Assembly (NCBI GenBank): GCA_037903355.1
Contig: JBAJFE010000061.1
Coordinates: 951,998 to 1,015,997 of the forward strand
DNA: 64,000 nt
Direction: 5' to 3'
From: Trichuris trichiura
Taxonomy: Eukaryota; Nematoda; Enoplea; Trichinellida; Trichuridae
Shown here in pieces: positions 24,124-37,196 of the stretch (its first letter is position 1; the number at the start of each line of letters is the position of its first letter). The notes beneath the pieces are model-generated. The model was not told where the DNA came from, ran no database searches, and was given only the letters and a program-made list of their open reading frames with translations. A program made the translations under genes and the position numbers.

Positions 24124-24767
24124 AAACTACAATACTTCGCTCTGCCTACTACGCGAAACATTCTTCCATGCGAACAGTCGACATAAGCACACTAATAAAT
24201 TGATCCTAACCTGCAGCTCCTAATTTAGATTACAGTGAACGAAAGTAATGTATCTCTGCCATGAGGCATTCGTCCTTGTGCACGTTAAACCATGTGTCTC
24301 TAGTTACACCTTTTTATGTATTAATGCAATAATCAAAAATCGGCATTCTCATAACCAGACTTCGCCAGACAGCTATTAGGCTTGGACGAACCTATAAAAC
24401 TGAACAGTTCCATAAACATTAAAAATATTCTGAAGCATATTTTATAATATTTCAGTAAATTGTTGGTAAGAAAATTTATTCCACATTTTTGCTCAGTTTA
24501 AGGCAGTGCACAAGGTACGACAAGCACACAAGTTGAAATGTTTAAGTTTAAGCGCTCAACTTGTTTTAGAGAAAAATGACAAACCATGAAATAGTGCATT
24601 GACATTTCGGCGATATGAGAATTTAGAATAAAAACAGTTATCTACGTTTCAGCAGATACATTCAGACTATGATTAAAGCTAAACCAGTAAAATTTCGATA
24701 TTTCAATTACGCAAGGAAGGCACCGTAGTGCGACATGTTCGTTGGATGGCCTCAATCATTTTCATGG

Positions 24768-25870
24768 TTAATTGAAGAGGTTGTAGTAACCTGATTCAAA
24801 ATAGGCATCTTTTCTACGAGTATATGCGAAATTCGAATCGTCGATCAGCTCCTCTTCAAGTGGCACTGGACGTTTTCTGTAAAACTGAAAGCAAACAACT
24901 TTAAGCATAAGTATCCTGTAAAGTATGCATAAAAAATTGTACTAAAAGCTTGTATGCATGTCCAGGACTGCATATTCAAACGGCGCAGATTAAGTTAGCA
25001 TACTGATGAAACCGTTAATAAGGCCAGCTGAACTTGACGGCTAAAGGTGCTACTATTACTTCAGACAGCATTAGAAAGCGCTAATGAAGCAATTGAAGTT
25101 TATCCTATATATTTCGTCTGCTCGAATGCTTCTTCGCGGCACGGTAAACTACTAACACAGTTAACTATCCTTTGTGCATCGTCGTCAGTTCTGTGAAACC
25201 CTTTGCTCTTCCATAATACTCTGACTGAATAAAATGCCTTACCGGCCGGTAGGAAAATCTTCTTGTTGGTTTAGAATAATGTAACGTGGAAGAAACTGCC
25301 CTCGCTTCGGGTAAAAGGCAACGTAACCCAAGAAGTGTAGGACAACACTTTCGAATGCCCGTACATTCATAGTCGTTTTCGCATGAATCGAAGTGCTCAA
25401 GGTCGAAGCTTTCTGGAATGACCAAAACTGGACAATCTCCGGGCTTTTCAAAGGGGCAACAAATCTCATTTAAACATTCATAGCTTGACGGACACTGCAG
25501 ATTGTTGCCGCATATTCCAACCGACATTTTCCCACCGGGACAGATGACTGAAATTTAATCAAACCAGACATCCAGCAATCAAATGCTTGATAATACACGC
25601 GTTACCCCTTTGGCTATCCGTAGACATGCAATAGTTACCGCGCAGAGTCTCGCAACACTTCGAATGTCCACTGCATTCTATATCTGTCTTACATTTCTTC
25701 ATTGTTAGAAGTGGAAGTTCAAATAAAGGGCATAACCCGTACTTGTCTACAAAAATGCGCTTATCAAGTTTCTGCAAATAGCAGTTCTCACCAAAGCCGA
25801 TGACAACTATTCGCTCAGAAGCGATCACAAGTGTAAGCAATCGTAAAAGTATACTATCAAAAGAAGACAT
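24768..25870 (-). CDS. Secreted protein: two three-disulfide WAP-like domains and a lustrin/EB-like module
   Basis: Minus-strand exons are 25,870-25,606, 25,547-25,243 and 24,884-24,768; introns are 58 and 358 bp; 228 aa. A signal-like N-terminus (LLRLLTLVIAS) is followed by WAP-like domain 1 (GLCPLF...KCKTDIEC...KCC...C). Next is a six-Cys module CPGG...ICGNNLQCPSSYECL...CC resembling lustrin or EB repeats, then WAP-like domain 2 with the WAP start KPGDCP. Both WAP domains lack Cys II and VII, like gene 1. The last exon adds RKRPVPLEEELIDD and ends YYNLFN. If the donor at 25,242 (GTAAGG) is not used, exon 2 runs to a stop at 25,165 and gives a 215-aa form. It faces gene 1 tail to tail. Confidence 0.75.
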
Positions 25871-27987
25871 CCTCAGACCAACAGCTTTCCTACCTGAAAC
25901 TGTAGGAGGTGAACAACTGCTGACAAGCCAATGCGGTTAAAAGAAAAAATACAACCGGTTGTGTAATGTTTGGAAAATTGCCAAAAATGGGACAACCGTT
26001 TAAGCGGTGACCAAATCATAATGTGCTGTCAATTGTAGGCTACGTAACGGAAGAAGGACATTGTCTGACAACTTTCAAACGCTTGAATTGTTACTGCGTC
26101 CATTAATGTGCAAATTAACCGGAAATAAAGTTCAAATGTCGAACTGCTGCATTTACTACATTCAAAACAGAAAGAAGCTTTCAAGGGAACTCTTGTTGGT
26201 GCAAACAATGCTCCTAAGACAGGAGTACATGAACAAGCTTGTGCATCATTGTTTTCAGCACCATTTGCATACTGGCGAAGGGCAACGTCGTGAAGCATCA
26301 GAAATACTGCATCAAATTATTGTATGCTGCTTGCAGAATACATGCCGGACGTTTACTTTTTGCTAAAGTGATACTTAAAAAACTATCAGCGAGAAAGTGC
26401 TACAAAAAGATTCAGCTGTACTGCAAGAAAAAGTTAAACCACGCTATACGAAGAACATAAGATGTGCGCATCCTAATACAATACTCTGAAATAAGCTAAA
26501 AGTGTCAGATAGACCAAAAAACAATTTTCACAGAGGTAAATGTAATCAAACGATATAGAAATTGATAGAATTGGTACAATAAAATCAACTTCAAAATAAC
26601 CAAAGTATGCAGGCTCATATGAGAAGTGGCAATTTTAAAGACATTCAGACATTCAATGGCGAAGTCAAAGAACCTGCTAATCAAGTTCTTACTGTAAACA
26701 GCTTCCCTAAGTGTGTGAAACCGCGAGGAAAAATACTTAGCCATCAAGAATAAGAAGCTTAGATCAGTAAACATTACGTAGAGTGAACAACTTTAACACA
26801 GCAACGAAGACTAGTTCTAACACAGTGATTGCTAAAACTTCAAAATTTGGTTCCGCGCTTTCTACAGAATTTTAAGACGCTATATTTTATACTTCTGAGC
26901 TCGGAGTCACTTAAATAATCAGTTTGTTATAGAGACTGAAATGTGTTGCGGCGTTAGACTCATCTCCGTTACTCGAGTCGGTGTATTATCAAGCTCAGTA
27001 TGAGGACGTGCACATGTCTTCCTGAAGATATGAATATCTTCTCCGTAACCGCGTGTTGGATGTTATGGCTACATTTTATGGTACGCCAACATACAGCTGA
27101 CCAAAGCAACGCAGTTAGTTACTCTTCCTTTGGAGCACACTTGTGACTAAATATTTCTGGCAATTAATTTTTTAAAAGCAGATGAGATTTGGTATGCAAG
27201 TCATTGCTGTTTAAACACTAAATTGCGAAGGAATGATGAAGTGGTGAACTACATTGCAACTCAGTTAAAGAACGTACCTTAGTACCATTACTGTAGTATT
27301 TGCAAGTTTACTCATTTTGGTTTCGTTCATTCTTGGCTGTTGCTTGAGTTCCTCACTTTTGGCAAGTAGTAATAAATTTTTTGTTAATTTTGAATAATTT
27401 TTATGTACGCGCGTAATTTTACAAGTCGTGTTCAAAAAAGTAATTGAATTTCCTTGCTATGCGTAATTTCGCTTTTGTTATCGGTCGGTAGCTTGCTGGT
27501 GAAGAGCTAACAGGGTCAGTAGTCTAGTAGAAACACATAGGGTATTTCTAAACCTTGGATTAGTTCTATACAATTATAGTTTATCATTGTGGTATCACAA
27601 GCAAACTATTAATCGAAGCAGCAAATTTAATTAGTAAAGAAAGTTTGAAGTTATTGTTGTCTAACAGTCTGTAGGGAATTATAAGCCTATATATGTTATA
27701 TTTTGACTACGTGGTTGTTTTCGTTTTTGTACGGTGTTGTGATCAAGTCATTGTTATCTGCTTTTACTTATTCAACTGCTGGAATTGCTGTGTTAGCCGC
27801 CTTCCTGACAGTATCCTTCTGATTTACTGTTTTATTTACTGGTTATATTCTGATTCTATTTTAGGTGTTGCTGACTAGTGATAGAATGGGTGAATTGAAC
27901 GGTGTCATTCCTTAACATCCCATATATCCCAGAATTAAATATTTCAAATTTAGTTACTTTTTCTTCGTTAGCTTCATTTTAAAAAGA
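25871..27987. other. Intergenic, no supported gene
   Basis: Short open frames occur on both strands around 26,029-26,774, but with no signal peptide, domain or splice pattern. 27,690-27,960 is the likely 5' flank of the helicase gene. Confidence 0.4.
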
Positions 27988-29527
27988 ATGAGCATCGCCC
28001 AAGTAATCGTAAAGGAAGTGGCCCAGCAATTCGAATCCCTCGGCATAAGCTCATGGCTGTCTGGGTGCTGTTCTGCTGTGGGCATCAAAGATCCTACACC
28101 AGTTCAAGTAAATTGTATACCTCAAATACTAGCCGGTAAGGACGTCATTGGCTGCTCGAAAACTGGTTCCGGCAAGACATTAGCCTTTGCTTTGCCAATA
28201 ATACAAGTCTTGAGCGAAGACCCGTATGGTATTTTTGCTCTGGTGCTCACTCCCTCCAGAGAGTTGGCTTTTCAAATCGGTGAGCAATTTACAGCCCTCG
28301 GCATGCCTTTAGGTCTTCGAACTAGTATAATAGTGGGCGGTAAGTGTTTAACGTTTCCGACTAGATGAACGGAATAAGATTGGATCTGTTTTCTAGGTCG
28401 GGATTCGATTGAGCAAGCTAAAGAATTGGCCGAACAGCCTCACGTGGTTATTGCAACACCAGGTCGATTAGCCGATCATATTGTGTCACGTAGCGAAGAG
28501 AACTGGTTTGCCAAAATCCGATTTTTGGTTTTGGACGAAGCAGATCGCCTGTTGGAAGGTCAGTTTGACCTCCAACTGGAAAGTATTTTCCAAAAAATTG
28601 CCAAATCTCGGCAAACACTTTTATTCAGGTAACTTACTTTTGCAGCTCGCATTATTGTGTCCGTATTTGCTGACTTCAGCGCGACCATAACGGACGCATT
28701 GTCAAGGGTACAAGAAGTAAGCGTTAAAAAGCCCTACTTTTGGCAAGAGGAGAGTTCAACAGTGACCGTTGACACTTTGGAGCAACGCTATGTTCTTTGT
28801 CCAAAGGACGTTAAAGACGCGTACGTTGTCTACGCAGTGAAGCTGTTCACTGAAAAAAATCCTCATACATCCGTACTAATCTTCTCACATTCATGTTATG
28901 AATGCCAGTCGCTTTCGTTGATGTTCAATGATTTGGGTTTTCGGGTTGGCGCACTGCATTCAATGATAGCACAACGAGAACGACTCTCGTCCTTCGCTTT
29001 GTTCAAATCAAACAGATTGAAAGTAGGAAAAATGGCTTTTTTCTTTCTTTGATTGTAATTGCCTATTTAAGGTGCTTATCTGTACAGACGTTGCTTCGAG
29101 AGGCCTCGATTTGCCGTTTGTCGATCTAGTCATTAACCATAATATTCCAGCGGAGCCGAAGACCTATGTGCATCGTGTAGGCCGGTCAGCACGCGCTGGT
29201 CGGCCTGGCAAAGCAGTTACATTCGTTACTCAATTCGACATTGCTCTGGTACATGCCATTGAAGATACCATTGGTTGCAAGCTAAAGGAGCTGAAATTGA
29301 GCGATCACAAAGTTTCCCAATACGTAACTGAAGTGTTGGTAGCAAAGCGCGAAGCTCGGCTAAAATTAGACGAACAGAAATTCGGTGAACAGCGAAAAAT
29401 AAACCGTCGTAAGCAGATGATAATTGAAGGCATCGATCCTGACGAGGTGGAGAAAGACCGTAAGCGGAAGAAACGGCGGACGAAACCGACGCTTGCGTTA
29501 GGTAATGGTCAGAGTGCAGAGAGCTGA
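27988..29527 (+). CDS. DDX49: ATP-dependent RNA helicase DDX49/Dbp8-like (four exons)
   Basis: Exons are 27,988-28,339, 28,397-28,628, 28,680-29,022 and 29,072-29,527; introns are 57, 51 and 49 bp; 460 aa (human DDX49 is about 480). All core motifs are present: Q-motif region (PTPVQ, about 37), SKTGSGKT (57-64), [13 protein letters not shown] (138-142), DEAD (164-167), SAT (195-197), [10 protein letters not shown] (313-322) and [11 protein letters not shown] (343-353). A Lys/Arg-rich tail ([12 protein letters not shown]) fits a nucleolar protein. In the known family it works in pre-rRNA processing for the small ribosomal subunit. Paralogue assignment is by overall resemblance ([24 protein letters not shown]) and could be confirmed by phylogeny. 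No disruption seen. Confidence 0.92.
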
Positions 29528-29580
29528 ACTGTGTAAGAAGGCACTTCATACTGCCGTCATATCTCGTTTTACCAAGCAAT

Positions 29581-29586
29581 AATAAA
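29581..29586 (+). terminator. Polyadenylation signal of the helicase gene
   Basis: AATAAA lies 54 bp after the TGA stop. Confidence 0.6.
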
Positions 29587-29589
29587 ATC

Positions 29590-31940
29590 GATTGAAATGT
29601 TATGAAGTATTTCATGTCCAGATCTGTCTTAATAAAAGGATAATACGGTGTGCTGCTGAGATAAAATCTGATTTTGCATATAACTTTTTTTAAGGCACTT
29701 AATCCAATGACAGATTTCCACTCTGGAGAAAGAGGAAACATATGCTCATTCTGAAAGCTTTTACCGCTTAGTCACGATAATATTTTTCCATTTATCCACC
29801 TTTTGATTGGATGTTTTCTGTTTAATTCCACTGACTGTGTATTGGTACTCTTACTGCAAACCTGAATAATATTCTTTGTAAAAGAAACTGAAAGTACAGT
29901 CGTGATCCTGATCTTCTATCATCATTATCCGGATAATCGCTTGTGGAAACCATTTTGGATACTCAAGTTTCTACCAAGCATCATGTCATGACAAGGCAAG
30001 TAATGCTTAAATGACCGACGCGCTTCTATGATCAATACACTACCGCCGCACGCTAATCATGTCATGTTTTCAGGTAAGGGAAAACTGTCTATTTCGAAAG
30101 AATAAAGGGAGAAATCTCTTAGTGAAGTTTGTACTGACTTCTAAGAAATTTGCAGTCTCTATGGCTATTGCGGGCATAATGTTTCCTGTATTCATTGCCG
30201 TTATTCTTTACTGAACTTGATACTTCTTATTTTCAACTGAGCAGATGATATTTCGTTTGTCAATGTTTCAGAGAAAGTCAGTTTTGTAGCAGTGATGCTC
30301 TTCATGGTGTTGATGGTAGCAAGATGGTATCCCTGTTTGGCCATTATTTGCGAACGAAGAAAGTCGATGTTTTAAAAGTTTTGTGTTGTTTTCATTATTG
30401 TTGCCACTCCTGTTGCTTTTTAAAGCGTAGCATTTGACGTTGGCAAAATTACAGCAGGGATGCCAACCTTACTGTGGCCACCTTTTCAATGTTACGCAGG
30501 TGAAGTCAGGTGTGAGAAAAAGGTCATGGAGTTTTTTGTCATGTGTATTACGTAATACCCGAAGGCTGACGTCGCAACAAAGTTCTTTATCCAAAGTCGT
30601 CTTGATTGTGATAATAACTTGGCAACAATCTGGCTACAGATACATGTCACTGTGGCGAGAAACTGAGGCATTCTATCTGAAGAAAATAATAGCATTTTCT
30701 TGGATGTCAGTTGCAGCAGTGTGTTTTCTAGACCCGCCTTGTTGCATAGACAAGAGAAGGTTGCTTTTTGAAGAAGCGATGCCTGGTCAACATGCGGTCC
30801 TTCTAGGTCATTCAGTGGACGGTACCTTTGTACCTGAAGTGACATGAATTCGATAACGTAAACGCAGGGTAAGCTTAAGAGCTTTTGAAAAGGCAACTTA
30901 ACCCCGTGAGCTTATCGCTTCTAATAGTCTATTTCCTTTTTTAATACTCAATCTTTGCTTGCCCAGTTGATGTGCAAAATGTGCTCCAAAAGAATGGCCA
31001 TAAATTCCATTGTATTCTCAATACTTGCAATTTCAGGGAATTACTGATGCGAAAGGCTTTGCATGGCAAGAGGTGCTATGTTCTCTCATACTGATAAAGC
31101 TTTGTCATGCGACATGTCTCGTAAAGACTGCATTTCACTCTTTTGCATTTTTTGCATGTTTAAAAGAAAAAATAAACAGTGAATGAAATTGAGCACTTCA
31201 CCCCTGCCACAGGTCCAGAGTACTTCGTGAACAGAGGCTTTGAAAAACTGTTTATATCCGAAGTTGTCAATAAGTAAACTGGAGCGTTTTTGAATACGTT
31301 CGTAATTCTCCTGCATGCATTCAAGCACCCTCAGATATTCATATTTTACTATCCAGTTCACAGTAAGAGATTCATGGCATTATTTCTTTTGTACAGTCGT
31401 TTGCTTAGCATCTTGAGGTGGTGCGTGTCTTCGTGCTTCCTAACCTCGTTTTCTCTGTAACATTACCCGGTTGACCTGTTGCCGTTTTCCCTAAAAAAGT
31501 TTCACAACGTAGCATTGCAATCAAAAAATATGATTTACTTTATCAAATTAAATCAGTTACCGCAAGAGGAAAGAATGGTAATGATTTATAATTTTTTCAC
31601 TTCTTAAACATCAGTTACGCGAAATGATTGAATGGACGTAAAGGCTTATTTTACTGGTCGCTTCGAAAACTCTTACATTGCAAGTAAAATGTTTCTTCAT
31701 TGGGTCATGATGCATGATCACAAGCATCCATTTAGCTTGAATTACAGTTGAAAGTGTTGAATTACTGCATGAAAAATAGAAGTTCGGTTAAGATTCTTAA
31801 AACATACGAATAAATAACCGCTCTCGTGCCTTCACCCCTCAAATCCTCGTTTAAATATGCTTTCCTTTCCAGTAAACCGACTAAGTAGTTACTGTAGCTG
31901 AATAAGCATTGGCCTTATTTTGCTTTCAGCTTATACCCCG
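29590..31940. other. Intergenic, no supported gene
   Basis: Two open frames overlap on opposite strands (30,434-30,847 plus; 30,492-30,896 minus), and another lies at 31,086-31,361 minus. None shows a domain, signal or splice pattern I recognise. Confidence 0.4.
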
Positions 31941-31947
31941 CGGTGTC

Positions 31948-32615
<668 letters not shown>

Positions 32616-32700
32616 TAGTAGTAGTGGTGGTGGTAGTAGTATTGGTGGTGGTAGTAGTATTCTGTATCTTGGTTTTGTTTTCGTAATTTATTTCAGACTG

Positions 32701-33159
32701 TCAAGCAACATAGAGGTAGATGAGAAAAGTGACACTCACCGTCGGAAGTCTGGAATCCATTGAAATCACCTCTAGCTTGTGTCTTGGCCCATCTTTCTCT
32801 AACAGGTTTGCACTTACCTTAATCCGCATGGTCTGCAACTTGCCAATATTGCTCCTCCTGAATTAGTCCGTAGTGGCTGACCTCCTGAGTTAGTCCGTAG
32901 TGGCTGAAAAAAACGTTCGACATTGGATGTCATTACTACAGGTCAGCATTGCCATGAGTCCTTTTCAGTATTTCTAAGGATGTTTGCTAGCTGACTTGAG
33001 TAAAGTGGGCAACATCGCTTAATGTTTCACAAAAGAAAGGGTTTGCTTGTGATTGTCATTGATTCTGCTAAAATTAAGTTAGTTCCTTACCAGAGCCTCT
33101 GTTCCAAACATAACGGCGAAGATAAGCATAGCAGCAATAATAGCAAGCGAATACTTCAT
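32701..33159 (-). CDS. Small secreted peptide with tandem nonapeptide repeat (gene C)
   Basis: Minus-strand exons are 33,159-33,091, 32,903-32,818 and 32,749-32,701; introns are 187 and 68 bp; 67 aa. Exon 1 is a 23-codon signal peptide (MKYSLAIIAAMLIFAVMFGT) ending at a strong donor GTAAGG. Exon 2 begins with PLRTNSGGQ repeated (PLRTNSGGA), then SCRPCG with two cysteines. Exon 3 is the least certain part; its tail is hydrophobic. AATAAA follows the stop at 32,692-32,687. Leader length and the upstream text CACAGAGGAA just before ATG match gene B at 37.7 kb, so the two share a promoter and leader origin. Function unknown. Confidence 0.55.
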
Positions 33160-33196
33160 GATTCCTCTGTGACTTACTGACTCTTCAAAGGTGCTT

Positions 33197-33206
33197 GATT
33201 ATATAC
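33197..33206 (-). promoter_or_regulatory. TATA box of gene C
   Basis: The minus strand reads GGTATATAAT about 40-47 bp before the ATG. Confidence 0.6.
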
Positions 33207-33209
33207 CGT

Positions 33210-34430
33210 CTTCATGTGTGTTTTGTTCATATGAATAAAGTTTTCATTTGGGAAAACGTATTAGCTTCTAGATTTAGAGCTGCCAATGTCAATTCCCACA
33301 GCAACGTCAGGTTTAATACATTTTTGTCCGCAGATGGCACAAGTGTTTGCTCTTGATTTAGGATGTTGTTCCTCAGATGTTTCAACAACGTGGATGCATA
33401 CTTCTACTATGTGTTCAGATGATGGTTAGGACTAGTCCATAAGGGCTAATTTAGTGTTGCAAATTTGAGAATTACGCTACTAAGAACGACAAACACTTTC
33501 ATTATCTTCCTACGCGTACCTGCTTGCCCCACTTTAGTTAAAACGCTGCTTTCGTGCCTTTGCTTGCCTCTGTCTGCCAAAAATGACCTTATTTACATAG
33601 AAAAATGAAATCTCCATACGTGGTCGCTACTAATGGCACATAATTCTTCTAAGCGAAAAGACTAGGTGCTTTCCTTGAATTCGTCTTTTCGACTGCTGCG
33701 GAAAAGAAGTAGCCAGCGAGCGGTTAATGTATTATTTTTTTAAAATATGATTTAATGGACCAGTACAGGTAAGAATAAAATCGCGAGCAACCATTTGTTT
33801 TCATGCAGTGAACTTTCAGGCTTGAATCACAATCGCCAACTGAGTAATAATGTCTCTAATACATGAGTGTGGTGCTTCGTGCGAATCGAAAGGGATTTCC
33901 AGAAAGAGAAAAATATGCGGCAAAAAAGCCAATGTAAGTTAGCTTTAATGAAACGTTAGGTTTCTGAGAATTGTTAGGTATGCCTACTGCAAGTTATGTT
34001 AGTGACAGAGGTTTTGAAAAAAATAAATTTAAATGTTAGCAAGTTACGCGACTTGTGAATGGTTGAGTTGTACTTTTTATTGTTCTATTGCGTCCATATC
34101 CGCTTGATCCGAAAACGATCATGTGCTGTGAGTTTCATATGCCTCCTTCCACCAAGGCAAGGAAGTGACCTGCATGTAACTGATGGGGACATTGGTTTTC
34201 ATTTCTTCCTTCTGAAGCCATCCGGTTGACAGAACATTAAAGCTATTGAAGGCGATGCATTCAAGATTTTTCTGATCGCCTCAACAGCGTCGAATCTATA
34301 GAACATACGGCTGCTGAGGTTCTACGCCGACAGTGCGGCGAACATCTCAAAAGCTTCGCTATAGGTATTTTAACTTTCTGTACAAACTGGATCACGTGGC
34401 GTTTAGATGCTGCTCTGTGCGTTTCAGAGT
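33210..34430. other. Intergenic, no gene seen
   Basis: No open frame with supporting features on either strand. Confidence 0.4.
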
Positions 34431-34439
34431 TCCAGTCAT

Positions 34440-34649
34440 AATGTAAAAGTTTTATTACGGAGTTTTTCCCGTTTAATGTGATAAATTACTCCGGAGCTTT
34501 CGGGTCGACCGAGACCCGTCTTCAGCGGTTGTGAATTACGGATGTAACTTGTGCGTCCACGGAGTTATTTAGAACATTAAACGGGAATACATCCGTAATA
34601 AAACTTTTACATTATGAAAACATTTGTTCCCGTACCAAGACACCACATT
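34440..34649. mobile_element. Compact Penelope-type element
   Basis: 210 bp between perfect 10-bp direct repeats TTCCAGTCAT (34,430-34,439 and 34,650-34,659). Ends AATGTAAAAG...CTTTTACATT form an inverted repeat with TTATTACGG inside. The right end reads TTCCCGTACCAAGACACCAC, the same terminal text as at 51.3 kb. One hammerhead-like core remains; the second arm is altered. Confidence 0.75.
34498..34525 (-). ncRNA. Hammerhead-like core
   Basis: Minus strand: CTGAAGA, stem GGGTC/GACCC, then GAAAGCTCCGGAG. The seventh box position varies (A here), which the hammerhead core allows. Confidence 0.5.
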
Positions 34650-34659
34650 TTCCAGTCAT

Positions 34660-35620
34660 CCATAGCTTTAGCTCGTTATGTCTTAACAATTCAGTTTGGC
34701 AATGATAGAACGAAATAAAATGCTGTGAGGTGTTTCATCTGCAACTTTTTAGTTGTTGCGACATTTCGCTGTTACACACTATTGTGAATATAAACTTGAG
34801 AGACAGTGACATGCATATTTTTTTTGAGCCTTAATTAATGGCATCAGCGACTTTTATTTTCAGCAGATCACATCAACTGAGTTCCACGGTACCCGCCGAC
34901 TTGCCACTGTTCATGTTTTGCGGCGTAACCAGTAATGAGCGAAAGGTTTGCTATAATGTGCTTTGCACACATTCCATGTAATTCTTAATAGGCAGTATCT
35001 ATTCTTCTAATGCATTTTTAGGCTGGTTTAGGTTTTAGGGCGAACCACTTTTTATTAAATGCAGGCACTGAATCACCTCCGGGAATTAGCTTTCTTTTGT
35101 AAAATATGACATGTTCAAATGTTTCCAATTTTCTTTTATGTCGAAGCTTGTCTGCCGTCGCGTCGTTTACTGAATTAGGTACATTAGCCATACCAGCTGC
35201 AGCATTCTCGTAGGATCAGTACATGATCATATTTCCAGCTACGGGTGCGTTACAGCAATTTCTTGTACTAAGCTTAAAAATTGGTTGGAGACCCTTGCCG
35301 TTTATGTGTTCATACTCTTCCGTGTATTTGTCTTTCCGCTACTCCATGAACGAATCTCTTCGTACGATAGCGTCCATATAGATTATAATGATACTGAAAA
35401 GGACTGCTGCTGTGCCGACAAGTGGCAGTTGTGGGTTTCCTCCGCAATTTGCTCTCACTCTAAACTTTGACTAGCGGGACTATGTAACATATTTTAATTT
35501 CAGTTTCCGTATCCTAATGTAACAATATGTATTCTATCTTACCATGTTCTGTGCTTTAAACGCTTCATGAGGACCAGCGTTTGCAACCCAATCACCCGCT
35601 TTTGAGCATTTGCGTGTGTC
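34660..35620. other. Intergenic, no supported gene
   Basis: One short plus-strand open frame (35,285-35,470) with a hydrophobic start and a CCC run, but no further support. Confidence 0.35.
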
Positions 35621-35629
35621 TATTCTTTA

Positions 35630-35851
35630 TTATTCCTTCTGAGTATGACACATTCTCAGAAGTTTTCTTAGTCTCACTCTTAGCTTTTGCATATGTTTTT
35701 TAAAACGTACCGATGCACAAAGATACCTGATAGGCGTTTCAGTATAATAGTGCTTGGTTTGGTGTTTGCCTTTTTTACCTAATTCGCCCAGCTTCAGCTT
35801 TTTTAAAACAGGAACCTTTGCAAGGTAGGGCAACATAGTTTGCAGTCTCAT
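35630..35851 (-). CDS. Possible last exon of a small very basic peptide
   Basis: The minus-strand frame encodes up to 73 residues. It is rich in Lys/Arg with few acidic residues (VPVLKKLKLGELGKKGKH; KKHMQKLRVRLRKLLRM), has two cysteines, and ends in QKE stop. AATAATAAAG follows the stop at once, suggesting a true 3' end. No signal exon was found upstream. An acceptor-like TTGCAAAG lies inside the frame, so the true start may be there. Unrecognised. Confidence 0.35.
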   Translation of the reverse strand: MRLQTMLPYLAKVPVLKKLKLGELGKKGKHQTKHYYTETPIRYLCASVRFKKHMQKLRVRLRKLLRMCHTQKE

Positions 35852-36360
35852 AATTGTATTGATATGAAACTCCGCATGAATAATCGATCAAAGCAATACT
35901 AATCTCAAAGTATAACATTTATCGTAGTTCATTAAAAATGAAACTCTTTCGAAAGGGCGCGTGCAGTTGCAAAATTGAAGTACGGTGCCCTCAGGTCGTG
36001 AAAACTTTTATTCAGCGAAGCTTTCGAGAAGCCGCTGTTCCAGTCTTCAGCGCAAACGTAGTGGCAGAACCACCATTGGTTCTAAAGCCACCATCACCGC
36101 ACTCGTGAAGGCTTTCTGAATAGCCGTACGTGATTGAAAAATGCACAGATAAAAACAAGACAAGATACTTTTTAACGTTTAATTAACAAAACTCTCAGGA
36201 GCAGCCTGGTCCCATTTATTGTGTGAACAGGTAATAAACGCTTGCGTTTTAAGTAACTAGACTTTTTTACTGACAGTCTGTGCAGAAAAAATTTCTTTTC
36301 CAAACTTTAAGGTAGTTTCGAAAGACGGGGTGTCTTTTAATAGGCTTAGGTTGTTTTGTA

Positions 36361-36554
36361 GTTGATCTTCTGGTTCACGGGTTTGGCCTGTTGATGTATC
36401 TGTAAGTAAACTTCAAAGTGCCCTACCAACGAATCGATGAGCAAATCGTTCTGTGATTTCTCTAACAATTTGCTCATCCATTCGTTGGTAGGGCACTTTG
36501 AAGTTTACTTACAGATACATCAAACAGGCCAAACCCGTGAACCAGAAGATCAAC
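36361..36554. repeat. Short inverted repeat (86-bp arms, ~21-bp loop)
   Basis: Arms 36,361-36,446 and 36,468-36,554 are near-perfect reverse complements (core GTTGGTAGGGCACTTTGAAG). The right-arm sequence recurs as two direct copies near 39.2-39.4 kb, so this is a dispersed repeat family. Confidence 0.85.
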
Positions 36555-37196
36555 TATGAAACTTTAAGGTAGTATAGTCTTTGATTGAAGCAAAAATTAA
36601 GCAATGCGTTGCTCACTGCGTGGAATTGTTACTACCATATGACATGAAAAGTTCTTATGGTCATTTCGATTAATTTAAGAATATTTAATATTGCATGGTA
36701 CTTTCAAGCCTATTCCATTGTCACATGCAGGTTTATCAAGTCTTTTTGAAATCTGTTGAGCTGAAGAAGCGTTGGCAACTTTACTTCTTCTTCGCCGATG
36801 TGCGGAGCAGTTCGCTAAATGGACTTCAGGTTTTCTCCTTTAGTTTTGTCTAAAAATAGCAAGCACCATGGTACGTGCATGCACGGTGCTAGTCACACCC
36901 GCTATCAACAAAATAGGCTAACTGGTAAAACAGTTGAACAGCAGAGAAAAGCCGTTATGCTCTTATCAAAGCCACGATATCATTATGGATATATTAATGC
37001 ATACTTCACATCATCTGTAAAGAAGTGGATAAGGTCATATTGTGTTATCTTATTTTTTTAGTCCCAGTGGTAGGGAAACTAATTGAATCATAATATTACT
37101 GGTTCTTTTAAAGGGAAGGAGCATCATGAAGGCGATAAGAAAAGGTTTTGTAGCTATTCAGTCGCCGCAGATTACTTAATTCAACGTACATATATG

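Noticed and set aside
30434..30896. Overlapping plus and minus frames of about 135 residues
   Set aside because: Neither shows a family resemblance, signal peptide or codon-level support; open frames of this size can arise by chance.
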